A stretch of 64,000 nucleotides of DNA from Planctomycetia bacterium (GCA_015075005.1 JABTVC010000001.1:1550001-1614000), one strand, 5' to 3'; numbered from the stretch's first letter, positions 1 through 7,274 are shown. The notes: generated from the sequence alone by a model not told the origin. Made by a program: numbers and translations.

Positions 1-120
1 GAAGAAATGCCTATATCATGGAAGGATTCCGTTGATAATCGCTTTACAGAAGTACAAAAACGCTTAACGGACATTGAAAAATGTCTCAAACAACTCCTCC
101 AGCAATCCAAGAAAGAATGA
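1..120 (+). CDS. C-terminal fragment of an unknown protein, cut by the window edge
   Basis: The first frame is open from base 1 to a TGA at 118-120 and encodes the last 39 residues of a protein whose start lies outside the window. The visible tail is charged, with a heptad-like pattern (VQKRLTDIEKCLKQLLQQ) that suggests a short coiled coil at the C-terminus. No catalytic motif is visible and I do not recognise the family. No terminator is obvious just downstream. Confidence 0.55.
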   Translation, partial: EEMPISWKDSVDNRFTEVQKRLTDIEKCLKQLLQQSKKE

Positions 121-571
121 CCATTATTTCCCATTCAGGAATGCTACGCCCATTTTCAAAGATCGTTTTAAAAGCAATAGTACACCTTAAACCTCTGCGA
201 ATTAGTTTGATTGTTTAGAAAAATTCCCCTCGTTTTGTGATTCATTAATTTTCTGCCAATTCAATCGCTTCCCTAATCATACTTATCAGCGATTTCTGTC
301 AATACAAGCCATTGCCATTGAAAATATCTGCCGAAGAGCCATTTGGGTTATACGGTGGATATTTCATGGATACCTATGGAATTCCACACGTCATTAAAAT
401 CAATTAGACTTTAGCCTAACAAACGTGGCAAGCAAATCTAAAACATTAATTGTGCATTATCGAAATTAATTTGCGCTTTATGAAGAAAGGAAGGTGGTCA
501 CTATGATTGTATAAAGTTGGATGAAAGTTTTTTTGCATTGGTTTTCGTTAACTTTAATAGGAGATTAAAAA
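121..571. other. Intergenic region upstream of the peptide/radical SAM locus
   Basis: About 450 bases without a convincing gene. Short open stretches exist (for example one ending near 410) but lack start, ribosome-binding and composition support. A strong Shine-Dalgarno-like run near 486-497 precedes a three-codon ORF (ATG ATT GTA TAA), which may be a remnant. The promoter for the downstream peptide gene should lie here, but I could not pick convincing -35 and -10 boxes. Confidence 0.4.
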
Positions 572-742
572 ATGTTGAAAGATAAAATGTTTAATTTCTA
601 CGATAGGATGAAAATAATTGCATCGAATGAACGACCTGCTTTGGCTTGTGTCCTGGCACAGATGGAATCTGTCAACGACAATTCAAAAACTGCATGGAAC
701 AATAAGTATCCTGATTACCACAATTGCATTTGGAGTAGCTAA
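572..742 (+). CDS. Candidate RiPP precursor peptide, 56 aa
   Basis: This short ORF starts at an ATG with a good ribosome-binding site (AATAGGAG, 559-563 core) and ends at TAA 740-742. It lies about 120 bases upstream of a radical SAM/SPASM enzyme on the same strand. The N-terminal two thirds (MLKDKMFNFYDRMKIIASN and onward) could be a leader. The C-terminus reads AWNNKYPDYHNCIWSS and holds three consecutive aromatic-x-Asn/Asp triplets: WNN, YPD and YHN. Triplets of this form are the substrate pattern of SPASM enzymes that form three-residue cyclophanes (triceptides). A precursor role is inferred from this pattern and the context. The overlapping 61-aa frame at 618-803 has a poorer start and no such pattern. 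Confidence 0.55.
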   Translation: MLKDKMFNFYDRMKIIASNERPALACVLAQMESVNDNSKTAWNNKYPDYHNCIWSS

Positions 743-825
743 TAACGTCCTGTTTAATAAACGCGTATGCAGTTTTCTTCGGCAGGCCATTAGCAAGGTA
801 TGATTTTAATCGGAAAATTATAAAC

Positions 826-851
826 CCCTGACTGGTGAAAACCAGTCAGGG
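826..851 (+). promoter_or_regulatory. Perfect 11-bp stem with GAAA loop between peptide gene and radical SAM gene
   Basis: CCCTGACTGGT at 826-836 pairs perfectly with ACCAGTCAGGG at 841-851 around a GAAA tetraloop. The ribosome-binding site of the next gene follows at once (GAGAAAGGAA). There is no T-tract, so it is not a canonical Rho-independent terminator. It may stabilise or process the transcript, or lower expression of the enzyme relative to the peptide. Confidence 0.6.
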
Positions 852-864
852 AGAAAGGAACACA

Positions 865-2046
865 ATGAAAAGTTTGAATAAATTTCCTGTAATTGCAATC
901 GTTAAACCAACTAAACGGTGCAACCTCTACTGTTCTTTCTGCTATGAATCACATGAAACATCCGTTATGGATATGGAAACGTTAGAACACGTTAACAAAA
1001 AAGTTATAGAATATAACGTAAAAGTTTCGATTGAAAATTCATTCGATCCTTCGATCTCGGATTTTATCTGGCATGGAGGCGAACCTTTAAGTATGGGAAT
1101 AGATTTTTTCAAAAAAATTATTGAATTACAAAATCACTATACAACATCGTATAAAGACCATGTCATTCGCAATGAGATACAGTCAAACCTGACTTTGCTC
1201 ACACCGGAGCTTTGGGGGTTTTTGAAGGAAAACAAATTTAAAATTGGTTCTTCTCTCGATGGCAATAAAGAACTGCACGATAGCACCCGAAGACACAAAG
1301 ACGGCAGTGGTAGTTTCGATAGGGTAATGGAAGCGATACATACCATGAAAAATGACCATGCATCTCCATCACCAGTCGGTTGTATTGCAGTCCTTACACG
1401 GAACAAATTGGGTAAAATCAAGGAAATGTATAATTTCTTCAAGAGGAATAAAATAAGCTTCGAATTAAATTACCCTGCGATTGCCGGTAATGCAAAAACA
1501 AATCGAGATTCTATAGAAGTAACTCCAGAAGAATGGGCAGCGTGCATGATAGAACTCTTTGATCTCTGGTTTTTTGATAAGTCAGGACCTTTCATAGAAA
1601 TACCAAGCTTAGCAAAATATGCAGCAGGAATTTTAATGGGTAAAATGAATTCCTGTACGTTTAGTGGCACTTGCCGCAACCGGTATATTGCTATTAATCC
1701 CAATGGAGACGTTCACCCCTGCGGCAAGTTTGGTTCTGGTGAGGACTTTAAACTTGGTAATATCAAAATACACTCTATAGACGAAATAATGGAATCAGAG
1801 GTTAACAAATATCTCTTGAGACGAAATGTGAACGATATCAAGGAGTGCCGTGTGTGTGAATTCAAGGAAATGTGCAAGGGTGGTTGTTTCTACAACGCCT
1901 ATTTAGCTACAGGGAGCCCATTTGAAAAAGATTCAATGTGCTCAGGGTATAAAATTATTTTTAGCCATATCAAGAAAGTGCTTGAAGAAGAATTGGGTGA
2001 TACAACCAATAGCACATCCCAAATACACAATTGTGTGACGACCTAA
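865..2046 (+). CDS. Radical SAM/SPASM peptide-modifying enzyme (candidate RiPP maturase)
   Basis: A 393-residue protein if started at the ATG at 865, which has AGAAAGGAA just upstream. The GTG at 835 lies inside the hairpin and is unlikely. The radical SAM motif CNLYCSFC (CxxxCxxC) sits near residue 20 and binds the SAM-reducing 4Fe-4S cluster. The SPASM region near the C-terminus carries the extra cysteines expected for auxiliary clusters: CTFSGTC, then HPCGKF, then CRVCEFKEMCKGGC and a final MCSG. SPASM enzymes modify ribosomal peptides or act as sulfatase-maturing enzymes. No sulfatase lies nearby, while a short peptide gene with aromatic-x-Asn/Asp triplets precedes it, which favours a RiPP maturase. 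No exporter or protease gene is adjacent. Confidence 0.85.
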   Translation: MKSLNKFPVIAIVKPTKRCNLYCSFCYESHETSVMDMETLEHVNKKVIEYNVKVSIENSFDPSISDFIWHGGEPLSMGIDFFKKIIELQNHYTTSYKDHVIRNEIQSNLTLLTPELWGFLKENKFKIGSSLDGNKELHDSTRRHKDGSGSFDRVMEAIHTMKNDHASPSPVGCIAVLTRNKLGKIKEMYNFFKRNKISFELNYPAIAGNAKTNRDSIEVTPEEWAACMIELFDLWFFDKSGPFIEIPSLAKYAAGILMGKMNSCTFSGTCRNRYIAINPNGDVHPCGKFGSGEDFKLGNIKIHSIDEIMESEVNKYLLRRNVNDIKECRVCEFKEMCKGGCFYNAYLATGSPFEKDSMCSGYKIIFSHIKKVLEEELGDTTNSTSQIHNCVTT

Positions 2047-2086
2047 CGGACTATTTACTACAGTAAACGATCAAATAAGAGGAGAT

Positions 2087-2118
2087 AAGGGGTAACATTG
2101 AGAAAGATGTTACCCCTT
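2087..2118 (+). terminator. Strong 12-bp stem-loop after the radical SAM gene
   Basis: AAGGGGTAACAT (2087-2098) pairs perfectly with ATGTTACCCCTT (2107-2118) over an 8-base loop, about 40 bases after the stop of the radical SAM gene. The bases after the second arm are A-rich, not T-rich, so intrinsic termination on the plus strand is uncertain. It could instead protect the 3' end of the mRNA. Confidence 0.45.
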
Positions 2119-2319
2119 AAAAAGAATAGGGTTTAAGAGGTTTTCCTGTAGCACAAATATTAAAGTTACTATATTCATTTCATTCATCATTCTATAAAAT
2201 TTGAAAATATTGTGATATGCGAAATTTATCCTGTATTTCTACAATTATTGCAGAATTATTTCTATATACTTAACTGATAAATAGCTAAAAAATAGAAGCA
2301 GGCGAGACCTTTTTAATTT

Positions 2320-2451
2320 ATGGAAGTTCTACAAAAAATTTTAGATAACGTTATTCATGAGACCTTTAATACCAAGAAAATCTTTATCCGGATAATAACA
2401 AAAAAATATCAAAACGGATATTACAATCGCAACTTGTATTACAATTACTAA
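2320..2451 (+). CDS. Doubtful 43-aa Tyr/Asn-rich ORF downstream of the radical SAM enzyme
   Basis: ATG at 2320 to TAA at 2449-2451. The C-terminus reads KKYQNGYYNRNLYYNY, with repeated aromatic-x-Asn triplets (YQN, YYN) like those of the candidate precursor at 572. There is no clear ribosome-binding site, and the stretch is so AT-rich that Tyr, Asn and Lys codons are expected by chance. I list it only because of its position and pattern; it may well be noncoding. Confidence 0.15.
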   Translation: MEVLQKILDNVIHETFNTKKIFIRIITKKYQNGYYNRNLYYNY

Positions 2452-2462
2452 AGATATTTTTT

Positions 2463-2747
2463 TCATGTCGCGTATGGATACATTGTGCGTGTCGTAAGAT
2501 CGCCTGTACGCCATACAACCGAATAGCAGTTGAAGATCATTACTTTGTTAAAAAAAGGATTTGAGTATTTTCGGTGCAAATATCTCTCTGTTAAACAAAT
2601 TCCTGAAAACACTTTTCCTCTCGCTTCGCAACTCATTTCCTTGAACACATTCACACACGAAAGAACATCTTCTTTTCTGAAATAAAGTCCAACACAAATA
2701 TCTTCATTACCATCCGACCCAAAAACCATAGTGGTGTGTAAAATCAA
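2463..2747 (-). CDS. Hypothetical protein, about 94 aa
   Basis: An open frame on the minus strand starting at TTG 2747, or alternatively at the internal ATG seven codons in. The product has a mixed composition (GSDGNEDICVGLYFRKEDV near the N-terminus, then cysteine-containing segments) and no signal peptide, membrane segment or motif I recognise. It lies downstream of the riboswitch-controlled gene on the same strand, about 60 bases away, so it could share its transcript. The lack of a clear ribosome-binding site keeps confidence low. Confidence 0.3.
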   Translation of the reverse strand: MILHTTMVFGSDGNEDICVGLYFRKEDVLSCVNVFKEMSCEARGKVFSGICLTERYLHRKYSNPFFNKVMIFNCYSVVWRTGDLTTRTMYPYAT

Positions 2748-2810
2748 ATGGTCTCAGTATACATTTCTGCCTTTGGATGGCTTTTTTAGTTTATGCGTAG
2801 GCTCTATACA

Positions 2811-3278
2811 TTAAAAATCAAACCTATTATTTATATACCCACTGAAAAGCCAACTATCTTTGTAGCAATCGCGGTCTCCCACATAAATTTTAAAGTAGTT
2901 TGTACCGGTACCTATTGGTGCATTCCGTCCATAGGCCTTTCCAACACAGCCGCTACAAACCAAGGTCCCCGAACTCTTGATATCCCAGAGTCCTGTGATA
3001 CTTTCAGCATCACTATTACCTATTGCACACAGAATAAACTCGTATGTCTTCCCTGGAGAGACCTCTGCCCAAGCACGAAAATAGCCATCCCGGCTCTTCT
3101 CTGTCCATGCGGCGGCAGCTTACCCCTTTTGGAATGATTTATAAGTAGTTTGGGTATCTCCATCTTTAACCGGAAACGTTTTTTGCGACCAAACGCTGTG
3201 TGTTTGAGCCAGGGCAGTAACAGAGAAAAGAATAAAGAATTTGAATACGAATAGAAGACGGACTGATAACCTAATCAT
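2811..3278 (-). pseudogene. Secreted protein gene under riboswitch control, with an in-frame TAA at codon 53
   Basis: ATG at 3278 is preceded by GGAGGA (plus-strand 3287-3293). The product opens with a clear signal peptide (MIRLSVRLLFVFKFF then ILFSVTALAQT). At 3122-3120 an in-frame TAA interrupts the frame, which then continues open to 2811. The downstream part looks coding: AWTEKSRDGYFRAWAEV, then a cysteine-containing tail with CSGCVGKAYGRN and FKIYVGDRDCYKD. Without the stop the protein would be about 155 residues, a small extracytoplasmic protein of unknown family. Its leader carries a c-di-GMP-I-type riboswitch and terminator, so expression probably follows c-di-GMP. The stop may be a real nonsense mutation or a sequencing error. 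Confidence 0.6.
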
Positions 3279-3419
3279 AATTTATTCTCCTCCATTCAGG
3301 TAGATATGTTATGCAAAATCTATATGTACTTGTAAAACCTTGATTACAATTATTTTGTCGATTATTTTCCCTACGTCTGCCAATTCTCCATTCTGCAAAA
3401 TATTTTTAAAATTTACACA

Positions 3420-3476
3420 AAACAAAAAAGCCTTACTACAAAAATGTTTATTTGAAACATCTTCGGCAGTAAGGCT
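3420..3476 (-). terminator. Intrinsic terminator of the riboswitch expression platform
   Basis: On the minus strand AGCCTTACT (3476-3468) pairs with AGTAAGGCT (3437-3429) and is followed by TTTTTTGTTTTG. An inner helix ATGTTT/AAACAT extends the stem. It lies between the aptamer and the gene starting at 3278, the place expected for a transcription-controlling expression platform. Confidence 0.75.
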
Positions 3477-3497
3477 GTCTTTTTACGACTCAATATA

Positions 3498-3590
3498 AGG
3501 ATAGAGTTATCTTCTTTTAAACCACATCCTTGTATTAAGAAGACCCTATTACTTTGCGTCCCCTGATCACTCAGGGTTTGCCCTTATCGA
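3498..3590 (-). promoter_or_regulatory. Cyclic-di-GMP-I (GEMM-I) type riboswitch aptamer
   Basis: Reading the minus strand from about 3590 gives AAGGGCAAACC, then a helix CCTGA-GTGA-TCAGG capped by a GNRA tetraloop, then GGGGACGCAAAG. This order of GGGCAAACC, GNRA-capped helix and GGACGCAAAG is the signature of the GEMM-I class that senses c-di-GMP. A second helix follows: ATAGGGTCTTCTT in the 5' arm pairs imperfectly with AAGAAGATAACTCTAT in the 3' arm, ending near 3498. A promoter lies upstream, and a terminator followed by a secreted-protein gene lies downstream. The tetraloop-receptor part is less canonical, so a variant ligand specificity cannot be excluded. Confidence 0.78.
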
Positions 3591-3634
3591 AATGTATTTT
3601 TATTTAGACTGTTAGTTTCTGCGTTAGTGCGAGA

Positions 3635-3663
3635 AAAATATAGTATAATCACATCTATGTCAA
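3635..3663 (-). promoter_or_regulatory. Sigma-70-like promoter for the riboswitch transcript
   Basis: On the minus strand a perfect -35 box TTGACA (3663-3658) is separated by 17 bases from TATTTT (3640-3635). The transcription start would fall near 3628, about 40 bases before the riboswitch aptamer. Confidence 0.6.
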
Positions 3664-3971
3664 GCAGAAAATAAAAACGATTTTTAACGAGTATTCATTT
3701 CCATTAACTTTTTTTCTCCACTAAAATACAAAGGCACAGAGAAATATCTTTGTGTCTTATCGACTTTGTGGCAACTTTGAATTTCCTTAACATCAAGAAA
3801 GCATTCAGAAAAATACAGAAAAGCCAAAAAGTCTCCAAAGATAAAATTTATTGCCTTAAACATCAAATACAGTATAATTTTAAAAGACTTATTGGTTGAT
3901 GCCTTTTAATTAATTCAAGTATTTAAAGCAATTTCAACAAATTTAAATTTTTTTAAAAAGGAAAACAACCT

Positions 3972-4214
3972 ATGTTAACGGCTTATATTCATGCTGCTAT
4001 GCAAAAAGCGCATTATGAAATCTTGCCTGACAATGAGGGTTATTTTGGCAAGATTGTATGTCTTCAAGGAGTCTGGGCTAATGCAAGTACCCTTGAAGCC
4101 TGCCGTGAAGAATTAAGAGAAGTCCTGGAAGAATGGATTTTATTAGGTATCAAAATGGGGCATACCATTCCAGTAATTGATGGAATAGACGTCAACATTA
4201 AGGAAATAGTTTGA
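3972..4214 (+). CDS. HicB-family antitoxin-like protein
   Basis: An 80-residue protein with the layout of the HicB N-terminal domain: a short beta-rich start (AHYEILPDNEGYFGKI), the segment GVWANASTLEACREEL, and an amphipathic helix ending in EEWILLGIKMGHTIPVID. HicB proteins bind and neutralise the HicA mRNA interferase and repress their own operon. The usual C-terminal DNA-binding domain is absent, as in many short HicBs. The start of a hicA gene overlaps the stop codon (TGATG) but is broken after 21 codons, so this antitoxin appears to be orphaned. Confidence 0.75.
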   Translation: MLTAYIHAAMQKAHYEILPDNEGYFGKIVCLQGVWANASTLEACREELREVLEEWILLGIKMGHTIPVIDGIDVNIKEIV

Positions 4215-4279
4215 TGCCAAAATTTGGCCCTATTAAACGCAAAGACTTGAACTTGCGTCCGTTTGAGTGTGATTACTGA
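4214..4279 (+). pseudogene. Truncated HicA toxin remnant
   Basis: ATG at 4214 overlaps the hicB stop. The 21 residues begin MPKFGPIKRKDL, the typical HicA opening (xKxxPIKRKDLI), and then run into other sequence (NLRPFECDY) and a TGA. The conserved GSHxxF/GKHxxF catalytic histidine segment of HicA is missing. The rest of the gene seems to have been deleted, with the DUF433 gene starting 23 bases later. Confidence 0.6.
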
Positions 4280-4302
4280 TGAAAATAATGAGGTAACAAA
4301 AT

Positions 4303-4527
4303 ATGAAATTTGCGCGTATTACAGTTGATCCCAATGTTTGCACGGGTAAGCCATGTATCCGTGGTCTTCGTTTTCCTGTTTCACGTCTCCTGGGACTTCT
4401 TGCATCTGGAGAAACAAAAGAAACCATTCTTAAAGCATATCCCTACTTAGAAGCCGAAGATATTGATGAAACTTTACGTTTCGCTGCATTTCTTGCAGAA
4501 GAGGAGACGGTAGAATTTTCACGATGA
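4303..4527 (+). CDS. DUF433 antitoxin
   Basis: A 74-residue protein with the DUF433 signature: FARITVDPNVCTGKPCIRG at the start, then a helix-turn-helix-like region with GLLASGETKETILKAYPYL and EDIDETLRFAAFLAEEE. DUF433 proteins are usual antitoxin partners of DUF5615 PIN-like toxins. The stop overlaps the next gene's start by four bases (ATGA at 4524-4527), the usual arrangement for such pairs. A good ribosome-binding site (GAGGTAAC) precedes the ATG. Confidence 0.85.
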   Translation: MKFARITVDPNVCTGKPCIRGLRFPVSRLLGLLASGETKETILKAYPYLEAEDIDETLRFAAFLAEEETVEFSR

Positions 4528-4886
4528 AGTTTCTTGTTGATATGCCACTATCTCCAGAATTAGCAGTTTGGCTTTCACAACAAGGCTACAACGCCGTTCA
4601 CGCCCTCGAATTGGGTTTAGGGCGCGCTTCAGATATGACAATTTTAGAGCGTGCTCGAATTGAAAAACGTATAGTAATTACCGCTGACTTAGATTATTCA
4701 CGTCTTTTAGCATCGACAAAATACGAAGAGCCAGGATTGATACTTTTCAGAGGTGGCAATTATAGCGACCAAGAAGCAATAGCACGCCTAAAACGAGTAT
4801 TTGAGACTGTGCCAACTAAAGATTTATCAAATTCCATAGTCGTCATTGAAAAGGGTAGAATTCGTCGTCGGCATCTTCCAATTTAA
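4524..4886 (+). CDS. DUF5615 PIN-like toxin
   Basis: A 120-residue protein of the DUF5615 (Mut7-C/PIN-like) family. It opens with KFLVDMPLSPELAVWL, where the early Asp is one of the expected metal ligands. Then come GYNAVHALELGLGRASDMTI and IVITADLDYSRLLA, with further acidic residues of the PIN-like site, and PGLILFRGG. Such proteins act as putative RNases paired with DUF433 antitoxins. The gene overlaps that antitoxin gene and is complete. Confidence 0.85.
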   Translation: MKFLVDMPLSPELAVWLSQQGYNAVHALELGLGRASDMTILERARIEKRIVITADLDYSRLLASTKYEEPGLILFRGGNYSDQEAIARLKRVFETVPTKDLSNSIVVIEKGRIRRRHLPI

Positions 4887-5121
4887 TCATAGTAGCAACA
4901 ATTTATGCTTCGCATTAAATTTACTTTAAAGCCATTCGCTAGCAATCTTCGACAAACTTAAATTAGCATGTTGGTGACACATTGGTGACGGTATTTTTAT
5001 TGTTATTAAAATGTAATGTACGTCTGCATTTCTTTGCGGAAGCCGCTTTTGTTGCATACTTTTGTGAGATGTTGGTCAATCTCCATTACCTCTTCTGAGA
5101 CTCGCGATTCTATATCCAGGC

Positions 5122-5991
5122 TTACCTCACAAAGATATCTAATAACGTCACACCCATAAGTCCGACACTAATAATTCCATTCACAGTAAAAAAGGCCGTG
5201 TTGATTTTGGATAGGTCTTTGGGCTTTACGAGGGAATGTTCGTAAATGAGCAATGCGGCAACGATACATACCCCAATTATATACATACTACCCAAGTTAG
5301 TATATCGTGATACCCCCAGGAGTACCAATACCATAAAAAGATGCAGTACACCGGAAAGTATTAATGCCCCTCCGATACCTAGTTTCTTGGGAATGGAATG
5401 TAATCCTGATTTCACGTCGTGTTCCAGGTCCTGACATGCATAGATAATATCGAATCCCGCCGTCCATAATACTACGGCAAAGGCTAACAAAAGGGGTGTA
5501 GCAGTCAATGCCCCCTGAATCCCTACCCATGCCCCTATGGGTGACAGCCCTAGCGCAAGACCAAGGACGAAGTGAGAGAAATGGGTAAACCGTTTTGTGT
5601 ATGAATATCCAAAAATAACAAGAATGGCCAGGGGGGCCATAAAGAAGGCTAATCGATTGAGTAACCATGCACAGGTAATAAAAAGCACGACGCACAGAAT
5701 GGTAAATACCCACACAGAGCTTCTGCCTATTTTGTTCTGGAGCTCTACACGATACGCTGTGCGCGGGTTGCGTACGTCGTAAGATGTATCCACTAACCGA
5801 TTAAAAGACATAGCTGCGCTCCGCGCGGTCACGAGTGCCGCAAGGATAAGCAATAATTGTTTCATGCCAGGCATGCCTCCTGCCGCAAGAAATGCGCTCA
5901 TTACGGCAAAAGGAAATGAAAATATGGTATGACTGAATTTAATCAGATCAAGTATCGAAGTAATTTTTTTTAGCAGGGATGAAAAACGCAT
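5122..5991 (-). CDS. UbiA-family prenyltransferase, MqnP-like
   Basis: An integral membrane prenyltransferase of about 289 residues with eight or nine hydrophobic segments. It has both Asp-rich motifs of the UbiA superfamily: NRLVDTSYDVRNPRTAYR near residue 85 and the second motif in ACQDLEHDVKSGLHSIP. The NxRTAxR signature fits 4-hydroxybenzoate polyprenyltransferase and MqnP of the futalosine menaquinone pathway. I prefer MqnP-like because no ubiquinone genes are present, though no other mqn gene is visible either. I chose the ATG at 5991 over a GTG at 6003; neither has a clear ribosome-binding site. Confidence 0.82.
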   Translation of the reverse strand: MRFSSLLKKITSILDLIKFSHTIFSFPFAVMSAFLAAGGMPGMKQLLLILAALVTARSAAMSFNRLVDTSYDVRNPRTAYRVELQNKIGRSSVWVFTILCVVLFITCAWLLNRLAFFMAPLAILVIFGYSYTKRFTHFSHFVLGLALGLSPIGAWVGIQGALTATPLLLAFAVVLWTAGFDIIYACQDLEHDVKSGLHSIPKKLGIGGALILSGVLHLFMVLVLLGVSRYTNLGSMYIIGVCIVAALLIYEHSLVKPKDLSKINTAFFTVNGIISVGLMGVTLLDIFVR

Positions 5992-6003
5992 ATTAGTTTT
6001 CAC

Positions 6004-6476
6004 ATTTTGTTTATACCATCAATACCGCGATAGCGGCACGACAAAATATCACAGGAGCCGACCATGTTTTTGTATAGCATCATCAAAACCCGGCTTAGAT
6101 TATCCGAAGAAATTATAGTAGCAGATGGCTTATGAATCAAGGACGTAATCAGGAACAGGAATACGTTAAGGCAGGTGTATCTGCCATAGTGACAGCAATA
6201 AAAATTTATGTACACAAAAAATGTCAAAATGACAAAGATAAAAACGTGTTGATAGATAAAACGAAAAATTGTAAAATAAGCTTTGGCTCGAAATTTTACA
6301 AAGCCATAAGTAATTACATTGCAATGCTATATGGAAGTTTTGCCATACGATATATTCTCATTATTTCATCGACGACCTGATGTTTATCTCTTAAAGATGC
6401 GGATTTACTTTATTGGTATGTAATTTGCTTTATTTTTATTCATTATTCTTAATAATGGTTCATAGAGGACGCAATT
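6004..6476. other. Intergenic region between divergent ubiA and response regulator
   Basis: About 470 AT-rich bases. An 82-codon open frame at 6132-6380 exists, but its product is Lys/Ile/Asn-rich with no domain, and I do not accept it as a gene. Promoters for both divergent neighbours should lie here. Confidence 0.4.
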
Positions 6477-6881
6477 ATGATGGCATTGTTAGACCCCCGC
6501 GCTGGGCATTACTCACTTCTTATAACCGATGACGATGCGTCATGCAGGGATAGTATAAAAAAGGTATTTGAACCAAAGGGTTATACCACCTATCTTGCCA
6601 GTTGCGGGAGAGAGGCTGTAAAGATAGCCAGGAACGAAGAGGTGCATCTCTTAATTTTAGATGTACACCTTCCGGATTATAGCGGTCTGGAAACATTTAA
6701 GATTATAAAAAAAGAGATCAGGATATCCATACCGTGTATCTTTATGTCAGGTGAAATAACAAAAGAACTTCAAATAGATCTTATTAGTGCAAATGCCTAT
6801 ACTCTGATACCAAAACCGATAAACATCAACATATTACGGGATTCAGTCGAACAAGTCATCGAAAAGTACTATTGGAAATAG
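6477..6881 (+). CDS. Single-domain response regulator
   Basis: A 134-residue receiver domain without an output domain. The acidic pocket is ITDDDAS, the phosphoacceptor Asp lies in LLILDVHLPDYSG, the conserved Ser is in FMSGE, and the Lys is in LIPKPI near the C-terminus. It would be phosphorylated by a histidine kinase encoded elsewhere and act by protein contact. GroES-GroEL1 follows about 105 bases downstream on the same strand, but co-regulation is not shown. Confidence 0.85.
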   Translation: MMALLDPRAGHYSLLITDDDASCRDSIKKVFEPKGYTTYLASCGREAVKIARNEEVHLLILDVHLPDYSGLETFKIIKKEIRISIPCIFMSGEITKELQIDLISANAYTLIPKPININILRDSVEQVIEKYYWK

Positions 6882-6986
6882 CATGTCAGGTTCATGCATA
6901 ACATAAATAGTAGTAGTACGTATGAATATGAATATTGAGTATTAACTAATGTTTTAAGGACATTAAAGAAAGGAGTAAATTGAGGT

Positions 6987-7274
6987 ATGAATGTAAGGCC
7001 ACTAGGAGAAAAGATATTGATAAAGAGGATTGAAGCAGAAGGAAAGACGGCAGGCGGTATTGTATTACCTGATACAGCTAAGGAAAAACCCAAGGAAGGC
7101 AAGGTTATTGCCATAGGGGATGGAAAATTATTGAAGAATGGAGAACGGGCAAAGTTTCAGGTGAAAAAAGGAGAAAGGGTGCTATTTAGTTCATACGGCG
7201 GCACGGAAGTAAAGGTTGATGGCGAAGAATATCTGCTGATGTCTGAAGACGATATCTTGGCTATAATTGAATAA
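6987..7274 (+). CDS. groES: Co-chaperonin GroES
   Basis: A 95-residue Cpn10 with the usual features: NVRPLGEKILIKRIEAE, the mobile loop EGKTAGGIVLPDTAKEKP, and the C-terminal EYLLMSEDDILAIIE. It caps the GroEL ring in ATP-dependent folding. The start has AAAGGAG nearby and the gene is 18 bases from groEL1. No CIRCE inverted repeat was seen upstream. Confidence 0.97.
   Translation: MNVRPLGEKILIKRIEAEGKTAGGIVLPDTAKEKPKEGKVIAIGDGKLLKNGERAKFQVKKGERVLFSSYGGTEVKVDGEEYLLMSEDDILAIIE

Noticed and set aside
618..803. 61-aa frame overlapping the candidate precursor peptide
   Set aside because: Its start has no good ribosome-binding site, it lies out of frame with the better-supported 572 ORF, and it contains no recognisable pattern.
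2793..3137. 114-aa plus-strand frame
   Set aside because: It is antisense to the riboswitch-controlled secreted-protein gene, which has a promoter, leader, ribosome-binding site and signal peptide.
4900..5110. Possible tyrosine-recombinase C-terminal fragment on the minus strand
   Set aside because: A short phrase with TNISQKYATK-like sequence was noticed, but no catalytic Arg-His-Tyr motif can be placed and the stretch is too short to support a call.
6884..6986. CIRCE (HrcA) operator before groES
   Set aside because: The TTAGCACTC-N9-GAGTGCTAA repeat was looked for here and before groEL2 and not found.
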